DNA of 45,243 nucleotides from Villigracilis sp900696595 (lineage in GTDB: Bacteria > Chloroflexota > Anaerolineae > Anaerolineales > Villigracilaceae), in assembly GCA_030263615.1 (NCBI GenBank), contig SZPH01000022.1, forward strand, positions 1-45,243, read 5' to 3'. Made by a program: the position numbers and the translations under genes. Each line of letters opens with the position of its first letter. Positions within the stretch are counted from its first letter, which is position 1. Below the pieces are notes generated by a model that was not told the DNA's origin, did not search any database, and worked only from the letters and a program-made list of their open reading frames with translations. Below, one piece after another: positions 8,332-16,255 of the stretch.

Positions 8332-8790
8332 ATGCGACTCTCCAAACGCGGCGAATACGGATTGCGAGCCATGATCGCGCTGGCGGAACCGGCGAATAAG
8401 GGACACTCCCCCCGCATGATGCAGATCAAGGAAATCTCGATACTGGAAGGGATTTCTGCCAAGTTCCTCGAGCAGATCCTGCTGGCGCTCAAGAACAACG
8501 GATTGCTTCACAGCAAAATGGGCGTCGGCGGCGGGTATTACCTGGCAAAGCCCGCCAAAGAGATCACGCTTGGGCAGGTCTTCCGCGTGTTGGATGGACC
8601 CATCGCCCCGGTCAAATGCGTGAGCCAGATGGCGTATGAATCGTGCGGCTGCCCCGACGAGGAGACCTGCGGCTTGCGTTTCGTGATGGGGGACGTGCGC
8701 AACGCCATTGCGGACATCCTCGATACCGCCACGCTGGCGGATGTTGTAAAACGGCAGAGGGCGGCGAGAAAAAGGTTGGGAATCAAGTAA
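8332..8790 (+). CDS. Rrf2-family transcriptional regulator, probable Fe-S sensor
   Basis: A 152-aa regulator with the N-terminal winged helix of the family (MRLSKRGEYGLRAMIALA; ISAKFLEQILLALKNNGLL; GVGGGYYLAKP) and the cluster-binding loop containing four cysteines (KCVSQMAYESCGCPDEETCG). In IscR, NsrR and RsrR relatives three Cys in this loop hold a [2Fe-2S] or [4Fe-4S] cluster; the extra Cys leaves the exact ligand set open. CymR-like members instead respond to sulfur metabolism. An AGGA lies about 12 bases before the ATG. It is followed on the same strand by a TauE/SafE permease, a common pairing that points to sulfur-linked control. Confidence 0.88.
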   Translation: MRLSKRGEYGLRAMIALAEPANKGHSPRMMQIKEISILEGISAKFLEQILLALKNNGLLHSKMGVGGGYYLAKPAKEITLGQVFRVLDGPIAPVKCVSQMAYESCGCPDEETCGLRFVMGDVRNAIADILDTATLADVVKRQRAARKRLGIK

Positions 8791-8795
8791 AACCA

Positions 8796-8830
8796 AAGAC
8801 CTGATAGGTCTCTCAGCCCTGTCAGGTCTT
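8796..8830 (+). terminator. Hairpin after the Rrf2 gene
   Basis: Nine-base arms AAGACCTGA (8796-8804) and TCAGGTCTT (8822-8830) can pair around a 17-base loop just downstream of the stop codon. The following sequence, GTTTATAGG, is only weakly T-rich, so this may be a dispersed palindrome doubling as a terminator. Confidence 0.45.
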
Positions 8831-8907
8831 GTTTATAGGTGAAAAGGCTACTGAAATTATAGACTTTATAGCCTTTAGAGCCAACCGGCAATCTTCACCA
8901 TGCAACC

Positions 8908-8960
8908 GGAGATTGCTTCGGGCGAAGAACAAGAGCGCCCTCGCAATGACGAGGGATAAA
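8908..8960. repeat. Dispersed 'GAGATTGCTTCG...TCGCAATGAC' repeat
   Basis: This piece upstream of the TauE gene belongs to a repeat type also visible at 25247-25282 and, as a partial inverted copy, near 20160-20175. The two arms (GATTGCTTCG and CTCGCAATGA) are semi-complementary. It is non-coding here and ends just before the AGGAG ribosome site of the permease gene. Confidence 0.5.
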
Positions 8961-8970
8961 AGGAGAAAAA

Positions 8971-9732
8971 ATGGAAACCGGTCTGGCAATACTTTTGTAC
9001 GCGTTGGTGGGCTTCATTACCCAGATGATAGACGGCGCGCTGGGAATGGCGTACGGCGTAAGTTCGAATTCGTTCCTGTTGAGTTTGGGCATCCCCCCTG
9101 CCGCGGCATCCGCCAGCGTCCACATGGCGGAGGTGGTGACGACCGGCGTCTCGGGCGCGTCTCACTGGAAACTCGGCAACGTGGACTGGAAGCTTGTGAA
9201 GCGGCTGCTCATCCCCGGCGTGATCGGAGGCGCGTTGGGCGCGTATCTCCTCACTTCGATGGATGGAAACGTCATCAAGCCGTACATCGCCGCGTACCTG
9301 CTCATCATGGGCGGAGTGATCGTCTACAAAGCCTTCACGCTCAAACCGCGCAACAAACCGGACGGACATCACGGTCTACGCATCAGTTTGTTGGGGCTGT
9401 TCGGCGGATTCTGCGACGCGATCGGCGGCGGGGGCTGGGGACCGGTGGTAACGTCCACGCTGATGGCGCGGGGGAAGCATCCGCGCATGACAATCGGCTC
9501 GGTCAATTTCTCGGAATTCTTCGTAACCCTCGTTCAGTCCATCCTGTTCGTGTTAACGTTGAGTTTCGGCGAATACTGGCAGATCATTGTGGGATTGCTG
9601 GTCGGCGGCGCAGTCGCCGCTCCCATTGCGGCGAAACTCGCCCAAAAACTGCCGATGAAGGCGTTGATGGCGTTCGTTGGGCTGTTGATCATCGCGCTGA
9701 GCGTCCGCACGCTTGTGTTGGCGTTGGGGTAG
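8971..9732 (+). CDS. TauE/SafE-family membrane permease
   Basis: A 253-aa inner-membrane protein with about eight helices and the two family repeats: the first with MIDGALGMAYGV and ASVHMAEVVTTGVSG, the second with GGFCDAIGGGGWGPVVTSTLM. Characterised relatives export or import sulfite, sulfoacetate or related organosulfonates. The ribosome site AAAAGGAGAAAAA is directly upstream of the ATG. The preceding Rrf2 regulator suggests a role in sulfur metabolism. The substrate cannot be read from sequence. Confidence 0.87.
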   Translation: METGLAILLYALVGFITQMIDGALGMAYGVSSNSFLLSLGIPPAAASASVHMAEVVTTGVSGASHWKLGNVDWKLVKRLLIPGVIGGALGAYLLTSMDGNVIKPYIAAYLLIMGGVIVYKAFTLKPRNKPDGHHGLRISLLGLFGGFCDAIGGGGWGPVVTSTLMARGKHPRMTIGSVNFSEFFVTLVQSILFVLTLSFGEYWQIIVGLLVGGAVAAPIAAKLAQKLPMKALMAFVGLLIIALSVRTLVLALG

Positions 9733-9744
9733 GGTTGGTATAAT
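9718..9744 (+). promoter_or_regulatory. Putative promoter of the NfeD-type protease gene
   Basis: TATAAT at 9739-9744 is preceded at 15 bp by TTGGCG (9718-9723). The hexamer ends only ten bases before the GTG taken as start codon, so the transcript would have almost no leader. The -35 match and its spacing are poor. Confidence 0.4.
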
Positions 9745-9754
9745 CGAAACAACC

Positions 9755-11059
9755 GTGAGAAACAGACGTATCCTCCTCTTGTTTTTTGTCGTCTTCGCCG
9801 CCTTTCAAGCCGCCTTCGCGCAGGGAGGCAACCCGCACGCGATTGTCTTGACCGCGGACGGGCCCATCATGCCGCCGATGCTCGAATACATCAAACGCGG
9901 AATTAAGACGGCGGAACAGCGGGACGCGGAACTGGTGGTGATTCAACTCAACACGCCGGGCGGGAGCATTACAACCATGCTGGAGATCATCGCCGAGATG
10001 CGCGACAGCGACGTGCCGGTGATTGTGTACGTCTCGCCGCGCAACGCCATCGCCGGGAGCGCGGGCGCGATGATCACCATGGCAGGACACGCCTCCGCCA
10101 TGGCGCCGGAGACGTCCATCGGCGCATCCAGCCCCATTACGAGTTCGGGGGAAGACCTCAACTCGACGGCGGACGAAAAAGCCAAACAGATCATCAAGGC
10201 GTCCATCCGCCCGTTCGTGTCGCCGCGCGGAGAGCAAGCCCTCGAACTTGCCGAGGCGATGATAGACGAAGCCAAAGCCGTGACCGCGGATGAAGCGCTG
10301 GAAGCCGGGTTAATTGATTTCGTCGCCGACGATCTCGACGATTTGCTCGAAGCGTTGGACGGCTTTACGGTGGAAATGAAGGATGGCCCGCGCGCGCTCG
10401 ACACGGAAGGCGTCGAAACCCAGCCGTTGAACATCAGTTTCATCGAACAACTCCTGCTCATATTGACCGACCCGAACATTGCCTTTCTTTTGCTGGCCAT
10501 CGGCGTGCAGGCGATTTTGATCGAACTCTCCAGCCCCGGCGGCTGGGTGGCGGGATTCATCGGCGCGGTCTGCCTCACGCTGGCGGCGTACGGCATGGGC
10601 GTGCTGACCGTCAACTGGTTCGGTCTCATCTTTCTTTTGATCGCCTTCGTCCTGTTCGTGCTGGATATTAAAGCGCCGACGCACGGCGCGTTGACGACGG
10701 CCGGAGTCGCGTCCTTCATCGTCGGCGCGCTGGTTTTGTTCAACTCGCCCGGCACGCCGCAGTTCCAGCGCGTGTCGGTTCCGCTGGTGATCGGCACGGG
10801 CGTCTTCATCGGGCTGATCTTCTTCGCCATCATGATGATCGCATTGCGCGCGTTGCACAAGCCGGTTGAGGTCGGCGCGGAATCGTTTATCGGAAAAACC
10901 GGTACGATCAAAGCCTTCCATGGCGAGTCGGGACAGGCGCAGGTCGGCTCTGAACTGTGGAGCGTGGAAAAAGCCGAAGGGTCCGAAGAGATCCGTAAGG
11001 GGGATACAATCGAGGTCGTCGAAGTTCGAGGTTTGAGATTAATCGTAAGGAAGAAGTAG
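9755..11059 (+). CDS. NfeD/ClpP-class membrane serine protease
   Basis: A 434-aa protein with a signal peptide (RRILLLFFVVFAAFQAAFAQ), a ClpP-like protease domain (VVIQLNTPGGS; catalytic-type Ser in AGSAGAMITMAG; Lys supplied by the ADEKAKQIIK region, as in the STOPP family), four or five transmembrane helices in the middle, and a C-terminal NfeD OB-fold domain (IGKTGTIKAF...GSELWSV...KGDTIEVVEVRGLRLIV). Long NfeD proteins cleave or organise SPFH partners at the membrane; an SPFH gene occurs elsewhere in this window at 24263. GTG at 9755 is chosen because the signal peptide begins there. An upstream ATG at 9713 would overlap the permease. Confidence 0.85.
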   Translation: MRNRRILLLFFVVFAAFQAAFAQGGNPHAIVLTADGPIMPPMLEYIKRGIKTAEQRDAELVVIQLNTPGGSITTMLEIIAEMRDSDVPVIVYVSPRNAIAGSAGAMITMAGHASAMAPETSIGASSPITSSGEDLNSTADEKAKQIIKASIRPFVSPRGEQALELAEAMIDEAKAVTADEALEAGLIDFVADDLDDLLEALDGFTVEMKDGPRALDTEGVETQPLNISFIEQLLLILTDPNIAFLLLAIGVQAILIELSSPGGWVAGFIGAVCLTLAAYGMGVLTVNWFGLIFLLIAFVLFVLDIKAPTHGALTTAGVASFIVGALVLFNSPGTPQFQRVSVPLVIGTGVFIGLIFFAIMMIALRALHKPVEVGAESFIGKTGTIKAFHGESGQAQVGSELWSVEKAEGSEEIRKGDTIEVVEVRGLRLIVRKK

Positions 11060-11081
11060 GACAAACTTAAGTTTGTCCTAC
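11056..11081. repeat. 26-bp perfect palindrome spanning the nfeD-like stop codon
   Basis: The 13-mer GTAGGACAAACTT is followed immediately by its exact reverse complement. The palindrome contains the TAG stop codon of the upstream gene and ends 11 bases before the lipA start codon, with an A-run between. It can form a strong hairpin and may end transcription or shield the lipA start. No T-tract follows on the plus strand. Confidence 0.8.
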
Positions 11082-11092
11082 AAAAAAACAAA

Positions 11093-12043
11093 ATGCCCAT
11101 CACCCCCACCCGCGACCGTGTCCCCCCGCAAGTTGATTCGCGCCCGCTCCGCCGCCCGGAGTGGATCAAAGTCCGCGCGCCTTCGGGCGAAAATTATGAA
11201 CGCCTGCAAATGTTGATGCGCTCGAAAGAACTGCATACCGTTTGCGAGGAAGCGATGTGCCCGAACCTCGGCGAATGTTGGGGAAGCGGCACTGCGACAT
11301 TTTTAATGCTCGGAGATGTTTGCACGCGGACGTGCGCCTTCTGCGACATTAAACACGGCAAGCCCGCATTATTGGATTGGGGCGAAGCCGAGCGTGTGGC
11401 GCAGGCGGTCAAGTCCATGAATTTGAAACACGCCGTCATCACATCGGTCAACCGCGACGAGCGAAGAGACGGCGGCGCGCCCATTTTTGCGATGGTGATT
11501 CGTCGGATACGGGAATTACTGCCGGGCTGTTCCATCGAAGTGTTGATCCCCGATTTCAAAGGCAACATCGAAGCCTTGAAGATCGTCATGGACGCGCGAC
11601 CGGAGATTTTGAATCACAACGTCGAGACTGTGCCGCGCCTGTTCAAGCAAGTCCAGCCGCAGGATAACTACGAATGGGCGGCGGCGACTCTCTCCAATGC
11701 CAAGAAACTTGACCCGGAAGTGCTGACCAAATCCGGCATCATGCTTGGACTCGGCGAGACGATGGACGAGGTCAAAGCCGTGATGCGCGACCAGCGCGGC
11801 TGGGGCGTGGACATCCTGACCATCGGCCAATATTTACAGCCGAGCAAGAAGCACATGCCGATGGATCGTTATTACACGATGGAAGAGTTCGCCGAACTGC
11901 GCGAGTACGGCAAGGAGATCGGCTTCAGGTGGGTCGAGTCGAATCCGCTGGTGCGGTCGTCGTATCACGCCGCGGAGCAGGTGCGGGCGTTGAGCGTGGT
12001 GCATCGGAAGTTGTATGGGGAAAGGGCGGGGATTAGGGAGTAG
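11093..12043 (+). CDS. lipA: Lipoyl synthase
   Basis: Radical-SAM enzyme that inserts two sulfurs into octanoyl groups on lipoyl-carrier domains. The 316-aa protein carries both Fe-S cluster motifs in the right order: the auxiliary cluster C-E-E-A-M-C-P-N-L-G-E-C and the radical-SAM CTRTCAFC, followed by the diagnostic C-terminal RSSYHA. The length is standard. The start is not certain because no strong Shine-Dalgarno is visible and the upstream palindrome lies within 11 bases. No lipB is next to it, so octanoyl transfer must be encoded elsewhere. Confidence 0.96.
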   Translation: MPITPTRDRVPPQVDSRPLRRPEWIKVRAPSGENYERLQMLMRSKELHTVCEEAMCPNLGECWGSGTATFLMLGDVCTRTCAFCDIKHGKPALLDWGEAERVAQAVKSMNLKHAVITSVNRDERRDGGAPIFAMVIRRIRELLPGCSIEVLIPDFKGNIEALKIVMDARPEILNHNVETVPRLFKQVQPQDNYEWAAATLSNAKKLDPEVLTKSGIMLGLGETMDEVKAVMRDQRGWGVDILTIGQYLQPSKKHMPMDRYYTMEEFAELREYGKEIGFRWVESNPLVRSSYHAAEQVRALSVVHRKLYGERAGIRE

Positions 12044-12065
12044 AGATTAGAGAGTAGAGGGTTGG

Positions 12066-12097
12066 AACTCCCGTCGAGCGGTGTCGGCGGGGAGGTT
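12066..12097 (+). terminator. Probable lipA terminator hairpin
   Basis: Arms AACTCCCGTCG and CGGCGGGGAGGTT can pair with two bulges, followed by GTTGTTATT. The design resembles the perfect hairpin at 16220-16249. A short 7-bp repeat tract (TAGAGAT, TAGAGAG) lies between it and the lipA stop codon. Confidence 0.4.
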
Positions 12098-12178
12098 GTT
12101 ATTAACGTCCGTGAAAGAGCTATGCGTGGGTTTTCCCAAATGTCGGAAGCGCGCCATCTTTTTTTAAGAAAAACGCAC

Positions 12179-12208
12179 TTGTATAACCGCGCCGACAGGC
12201 GGTATGAT
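12179..12208 (+). promoter_or_regulatory. Promoter of the phnD-like gene
   Basis: TTGTAT at 12179-12184 and TATGAT at 12203-12208 are separated by 18 bp, with the start codon about 57 bases further on. The CAGGGGAGACTG stretch in the leader has no obvious operator symmetry. Confidence 0.45.
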
Positions 12209-12264
12209 AAGCCCTGGCAGGGGAGACTGTCCCCTCAACTCTACATTTGAAAGAAGGAGAAACC

Positions 12265-13374
12265 ATGAATAAACGCAATTTGTTCGTCCTGCTGACGCTC
12301 ATCGTGTCCGCCTCGATGATTCTCAGCGCATGCGGAACACCGGCCCCCACCGAGGCTCCGGCCACGGAAGCGCCGGCCACCGAAGAACCGACTCCCGAAC
12401 CCACCGCTGAACCCACCGAAGCCATGCCCGCCGTCGGATCGCCCGAACACCCGATCAAGGTGCTGTTCGTCCCGTCGGTGGATGCCGCCGAGATCACCGC
12501 GGGAGGCGAACTGCTCGCCGCCGCGCTGAACACCGCCACCGGGCTGACCTTTGAAGTGGTCATCCCGACCTCCTACGCCGCGACGATCGAAGAAGTCTGC
12601 GCTTCGCCGACCGATACGATCGCCTTTGTCCCAGGCTTGGGCTACGTGCTTGGCAACCAGCTGTGCGGAATCAAAGTGGGCGGCAAAGCCGTGCGCTTCG
12701 GACTCGACTGGTACGCCGCCATGATCGTGGTCGCCCGCGACAGCGAATACCAGACCCTGGCAGACCTGAACGGCAAAAAATGGGCATACCCCGACGCAAC
12801 CTCCACCTCCGGCTACCTCTACCCGCTCTATATGTTCCAGGAAGCGGGCGTGACCCCCGGCGAAGTTGTGGAAGCCGGTTCGCATGACGCGGCTGTCCGC
12901 GCCGTGTATAACGGCGAAGTGGATTTCGCCACCGCCTTCTGGAGCCCCGCCAACGTGGATGGAACCTCGCTCGGACTCGAAGGCTTGAATCAAATTGACG
13001 TGCCGGAAGACCTGCTCGCCTCCTGCGCCAACACCGCCGAAGACAAGACCGTCATGTGCGGCAACTTCGAACCGCGCGACGCCCGCCGCAACCTCCGCAA
13101 GGAAGTCGCCGACGTGATGCAGAAGGTTCGCGTGCTGGCGATCACCCCCGCCATCGCCAACGACACCGTTTCCTTCGGCCCCGAATTCGACGAGGCGCTG
13201 ATGGAACAGATCATGCAGGCGCTCTTCGACTTTGCCGCCAACGACGCGGAAGGCTTCGCCACCGCCTTCGACGCCTATAGCTGGACAAGCGTCAACCCGG
13301 CCACCGACGCCGAATACGACGACATCCGCAACGCGGTCGCCGCCTCCGGCATCACGCTCGAAGCCCTCAAGTAA
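12265..13374 (+). CDS. phnD: PhnD-type ABC transporter substrate-binding lipoprotein
   Basis: A 369-aa periplasmic-type binding protein for phosphonate, phosphite or phosphate. It starts with a lipoprotein signal (lipobox LSAC), then a Thr/Glu/Pro-rich linker of about 35 residues, then the PhnD-like fold (LFVPSVDAAEI; YAATIEEVC...IAFVPGLGYVLG; a domain-crossing GKKWAYPDATSTSGYLYP; AAVRAVYNGEVDFATAFW). The serine/threonine-rich 'DATSTSG' loop is the family's ligand-binding region. The ATG at 12265 has GAAGGAGAAACC before it. It is followed by a strong terminator and then phnC and phnE genes, so the binding protein may be made in excess. Ligand identity is open; no C-P lyase gene is in the window. 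Confidence 0.88.
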   Translation: MNKRNLFVLLTLIVSASMILSACGTPAPTEAPATEAPATEEPTPEPTAEPTEAMPAVGSPEHPIKVLFVPSVDAAEITAGGELLAAALNTATGLTFEVVIPTSYAATIEEVCASPTDTIAFVPGLGYVLGNQLCGIKVGGKAVRFGLDWYAAMIVVARDSEYQTLADLNGKKWAYPDATSTSGYLYPLYMFQEAGVTPGEVVEAGSHDAAVRAVYNGEVDFATAFWSPANVDGTSLGLEGLNQIDVPEDLLASCANTAEDKTVMCGNFEPRDARRNLRKEVADVMQKVRVLAITPAIANDTVSFGPEFDEALMEQIMQALFDFAANDAEGFATAFDAYSWTSVNPATDAEYDDIRNAVAASGITLEALK

Positions 13375-13395
13375 AAAAAACGGCTGTCCGAAATT

Positions 13396-13433
13396 CCGGG
13401 CAGGGGAAATGCTCCCCTGCCCGGTTTTGTTTT
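13396..13433 (+). terminator. Intrinsic terminator after phnD
   Basis: Perfect 11-bp arms CCGGGCAGGGG (13396-13406) and CCCCTGCCCGG (13414-13424) around a 7-base loop, followed by TTTTGTTTT. This is a textbook Rho-independent terminator separating phnD from phnC. Confidence 0.92.
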
Positions 13434-13523
13434 ATGACTCTTGCGCATGTGGCGTTCTCCAACGCGGCTGGATGCGCGAGAGAGCGCATCCCTACGGATT
13501 TCAAGGACGCGCTTGTGGGGCGT

Positions 13524-13529
13524 TATAAT
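13524..13529 (+). promoter_or_regulatory. -10 element upstream of phnC
   Basis: A perfect TATAAT lies 27 bases before the phnC start codon, downstream of the phnD terminator. No good -35 hexamer is seen at standard distance; an activator or a weak -35 near 13499 is possible. Confidence 0.5.
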
Positions 13530-13555
13530 TGAAAAAAAAACCAAAGAGGTGAATA

Positions 13556-14308
13556 ATGCTCGAAGCGAGGAACATCACCAAAGTCTACGAAGGAGGCGTG
13601 CAGGCGCTCACCGATGTCAGCTTCACCGTTCCCAAAGGTCAATTCCTGGCGGTCATCGGCTTGAGCGGTTCAGGCAAATCCACGCTGCTGCGCTGCATCA
13701 ACCGGCTGATCGAACCGACCTCCGGGCAAATTTTTTGGAACGGACAGGACGTCACCGCCGCATCGCCGGAGGAACTGCGCCGCATCCGCCGCCGGATCGG
13801 CATGGTCTTTCAAAGTTTCAACCTTGTCCATCGCTCGAAGGCGCTGACCAACGTCCTCGCCGGGCGGCTGGGCTACACCAACCCGGCATGGAGTTTGTTC
13901 AATCGCTTCAGCAAAGCGGATATCGAAAAGGCGCATCAGCTCCTCGCGCGGGTTGACATCCCCGACAAAGCCGATTACCGCGCCGACGAATTGAGCGGCG
14001 GACAGCAGCAGCGCGTCGGCATCGCGCGCGCGCTCATGCAGGACCCGGAGATCATCCTCGCCGACGAGCCGGTCGCCAGCCTCGACCCGGTTCTGGCGCA
14101 CAGCATCATGAAACACCTGGAGAGCATCAACAAGGAAGACGGCGTGACCGTCCTGTGCAGTTTGCACTTCCTTGATCTTGTGCATAAATACGCCGACCGC
14201 GTGATCGCATTAAACCAGGGCAGGCTGGTCTTCGAGGGACTGCCCGGCGAAATTGACGACAAAAAATTCAAGGAAATCTACGGGCGCGACGCCGAGCGCG
14301 TGGGGTGA
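13556..14308 (+). CDS. phnC: PhnC-type ABC transporter ATPase
   Basis: A 250-aa cytoplasmic ATPase with Walker A GLSGSGKST, Q-loop in MVFQSFNLV, ABC signature LSGGQQQRVGIARAL, Walker B IILADEPVASLDP and the switch His in CSLHFLDL. The inserted segment between the Q-loop and signature (RSKALTNVLAGRLGY...WSLFNRFSKAD) is typical of phosphonate-import ATPases. GAGGTG is the ribosome site. Its TGA stop overlaps a GTG and lies 5 bp before the permease ATG, so the two are translationally coupled. Confidence 0.93.
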   Translation: MLEARNITKVYEGGVQALTDVSFTVPKGQFLAVIGLSGSGKSTLLRCINRLIEPTSGQIFWNGQDVTAASPEELRRIRRRIGMVFQSFNLVHRSKALTNVLAGRLGYTNPAWSLFNRFSKADIEKAHQLLARVDIPDKADYRADELSGGQQQRVGIARALMQDPEIILADEPVASLDPVLAHSIMKHLESINKEDGVTVLCSLHFLDLVHKYADRVIALNQGRLVFEGLPGEIDDKKFKEIYGRDAERVG

Positions 14309-14313
14309 TCAAC

Positions 14314-16161
14314 ATGACCGAACAGACTTCAAAACACAACGAATCCAAACCCTCCGTGTGGAAATCGCTCCGCAACGGATTTTTCTTCGCCCTCGCCATC
14401 CTGACCATCGCGTACGCCTTTCAGGTGACGAAGGTCGGCCTGGCGGAATTCCGCAAGGAAAGCCGCCAGCAGAGCCGCGTGCGGGTGATGCGCGCGCTCG
14501 CCAACCCCGACCTCTTCGACTTCGACCGCGCCGAAACGATCGTCAACTCGCCGCTGTATCTGCCCTGCCCGGAGGGAGTCGAACCGCAGATCCAGCGGGA
14601 AGAATCCGGCGCGGCGTATGTGGAAAGCCTTTCATGCGGCAAGGCGGGCGACATCATCGCGCTCGAAGGTTATAACTTCCCGCCCAACACCGAAGTGTTA
14701 ATCTCATACGTCCCCGAAAACGACCCGCAAAGCGCCCTCGCGCTCGCCAAGGCGCGCGTCAAAGCCGACTCGCAGGGACATTTCAGCGCCGAAGTGGAAC
14801 TGCCCAAAGACCGCGACAGCGCCGACGCGCAATACCTGCGCGCATACGCGTACAAAAATGTTGGCGTGCCGCGCTGGAGCAAGAGCGCGCAGGATACCTG
14901 GGACAAAATCATCGAAACCGTGTTCATGGCGTTCCTCGCCACGCTGCTCGGCACGGCGCTTTCCTTCCCGCTCAGTTTCTTCGCCGCCCGCAACCTGATG
15001 AAGAACGTCCGCAGTCCGCTGGCGAGCATTGCGCTCAACCTGTTGGGCTGGCCCCTCGGCATCTGGCTCGGCTATCAGGCGGGAAAATCCCTGCTCGAAG
15101 CGAGCGCCTCATTCTCCGGCAACGCCTGGTTGAACCTCGCCGGCATTGCTGTGTCGCTCGGCTTAAGCGTTTTGGGTTTGCGCTGGTCGCTCGCCCGCAG
15201 CGAAGACGAGTCCGCGACCAAGCGCTCGCTGTCTCAACTGGTTTCGATCATCGTTTTCATCTTCGTCATCTACGCCATGCTGGAGTTTGGCAACCTGGGC
15301 ATGAATCTCGGCGCGGCGCTGATCGAACCGCTCGGCTCGTTCGGCTTCATCGGGAATTTTCTTTACCAAAGCGGAGACATTCTGCGGACGGTGACTCCGG
15401 CTCTCTCCGCCCTGATAGCGGGTGGCGTCGTCTCGAGCGGACTCGGCCGCTGGGGGCAGACCCTGAGCGAGCGTCTCCCCATTGGAGCGGCGCGCGTCGT
15501 CAACGCCGTCCTTGCGGCGCTTGCGGGCGCAATGCTCTTTGTGGGCGGCGCCCAACTCCTCAACTGGCTCTATCAGATTGACGATCCGTTCTATGTGTGG
15601 ACCCTGCCCGCCGTCCTCGGCGCCGCAGGCGGACTGGCGCTTGCCCTGTTCAACCAGCCCAAAGCCTCCCTGCCCATCGGCCTGACCGTTTATTACGTCA
15701 CGCGCACCATCGTCAACGCCGTGCGCTCGGTCGAGGCGGTCATCATGGCGATTGTCTTCGTCATCTTCGTGGGCATCGGCCCGTTTGCGGGCGTGATGGC
15801 GCTCGGCTTGCACACCATCGCCAGCCTGGTCAAGTTATATTCCGAACAGGTCGAGAGCATCCTCGCCGGTCCCATCGAAGCGATCGAGTCCACGGGCGCG
15901 AACCGTTTGCAGACCATCGTTTACGCCGTCATCCCGCAGATCATTCCGCCTTACATCTCCTACACCATGTACCGCTGGGATATCAACGTGCGCATGTCCA
16001 CCATCATCGGCATCACCGGCGGCGGCGGCATCGGCTTTTTGCTCGTGCAGAACATCAACCTGCTGGACTATAACGCCGCCTCCACGCAAATGATCGCCAT
16101 CGCCATCGTCGTTTCCATCATGGATTACGTCAGTTCGGCGCTGCGGGAGAGGGTGGTGTAG
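14314..16161 (+). CDS. phnE: PhnE-type ABC permease, greatly enlarged
   Basis: A 615-aa permease, more than twice the usual PhnE size. After one N-terminal helix (about 20-40) comes an extracytoplasmic segment; residues about 105-170 (AGDIIALEGYNFPPNTEVLI...DSQGHFSAEVELP) resemble an IPT/TIG-type Ig fold. The transport core begins at about 200 (ETVFMAFLATLLGTALSFPL...AARN) but is interrupted by about 230 residues of mostly hydrophobic sequence, then resumes near 459 (VNAVRSVEAVIMA; GPFAGVMALGLHT; the coupling-loop EAIESTGANRLQ; ITGGGGIGFLL). The start at 14314 is preceded by GGGGTGATC, a good match to the anti-Shine-Dalgarno; a GTG at 14305 is the alternative. All domains are in one uninterrupted frame, so this is not a sequencing fusion of two frames. 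Confidence 0.85.
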   Translation: MTEQTSKHNESKPSVWKSLRNGFFFALAILTIAYAFQVTKVGLAEFRKESRQQSRVRVMRALANPDLFDFDRAETIVNSPLYLPCPEGVEPQIQREESGAAYVESLSCGKAGDIIALEGYNFPPNTEVLISYVPENDPQSALALAKARVKADSQGHFSAEVELPKDRDSADAQYLRAYAYKNVGVPRWSKSAQDTWDKIIETVFMAFLATLLGTALSFPLSFFAARNLMKNVRSPLASIALNLLGWPLGIWLGYQAGKSLLEASASFSGNAWLNLAGIAVSLGLSVLGLRWSLARSEDESATKRSLSQLVSIIVFIFVIYAMLEFGNLGMNLGAALIEPLGSFGFIGNFLYQSGDILRTVTPALSALIAGGVVSSGLGRWGQTLSERLPIGAARVVNAVLAALAGAMLFVGGAQLLNWLYQIDDPFYVWTLPAVLGAAGGLALALFNQPKASLPIGLTVYYVTRTIVNAVRSVEAVIMAIVFVIFVGIGPFAGVMALGLHTIASLVKLYSEQVESILAGPIEAIESTGANRLQTIVYAVIPQIIPPYISYTMYRWDINVRMSTIIGITGGGGIGFLLVQNINLLDYNAASTQMIAIAIVVSIMDYVSSALRERVV

Positions 16162-16212
16162 GGGGAGAGTGGGGATTGGTGATTGGTAATTGGAGAGTTG
16201 CCTTGAGGCACG

Positions 16213-16255
16213 AAAAAAACCTCCCGCCGGGCGATGTCGCGGCGGGAGGTTTTTT
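16213..16255. terminator. Bidirectional terminator between phnE and the MBL hydrolase
   Basis: Perfect 10-bp arms CCTCCCGCCG (16220-16229) and CGGCGGGAGG (16240-16249), with seven A before and six T after. It can terminate both convergent transcripts. Confidence 0.9.

Noticed and set aside
12179..12264. Phosphonate or phosphate riboswitch upstream of phnD
   Set aside because: No recognisable riboswitch fold or conserved motif; only promoter-like hexamers are seen.
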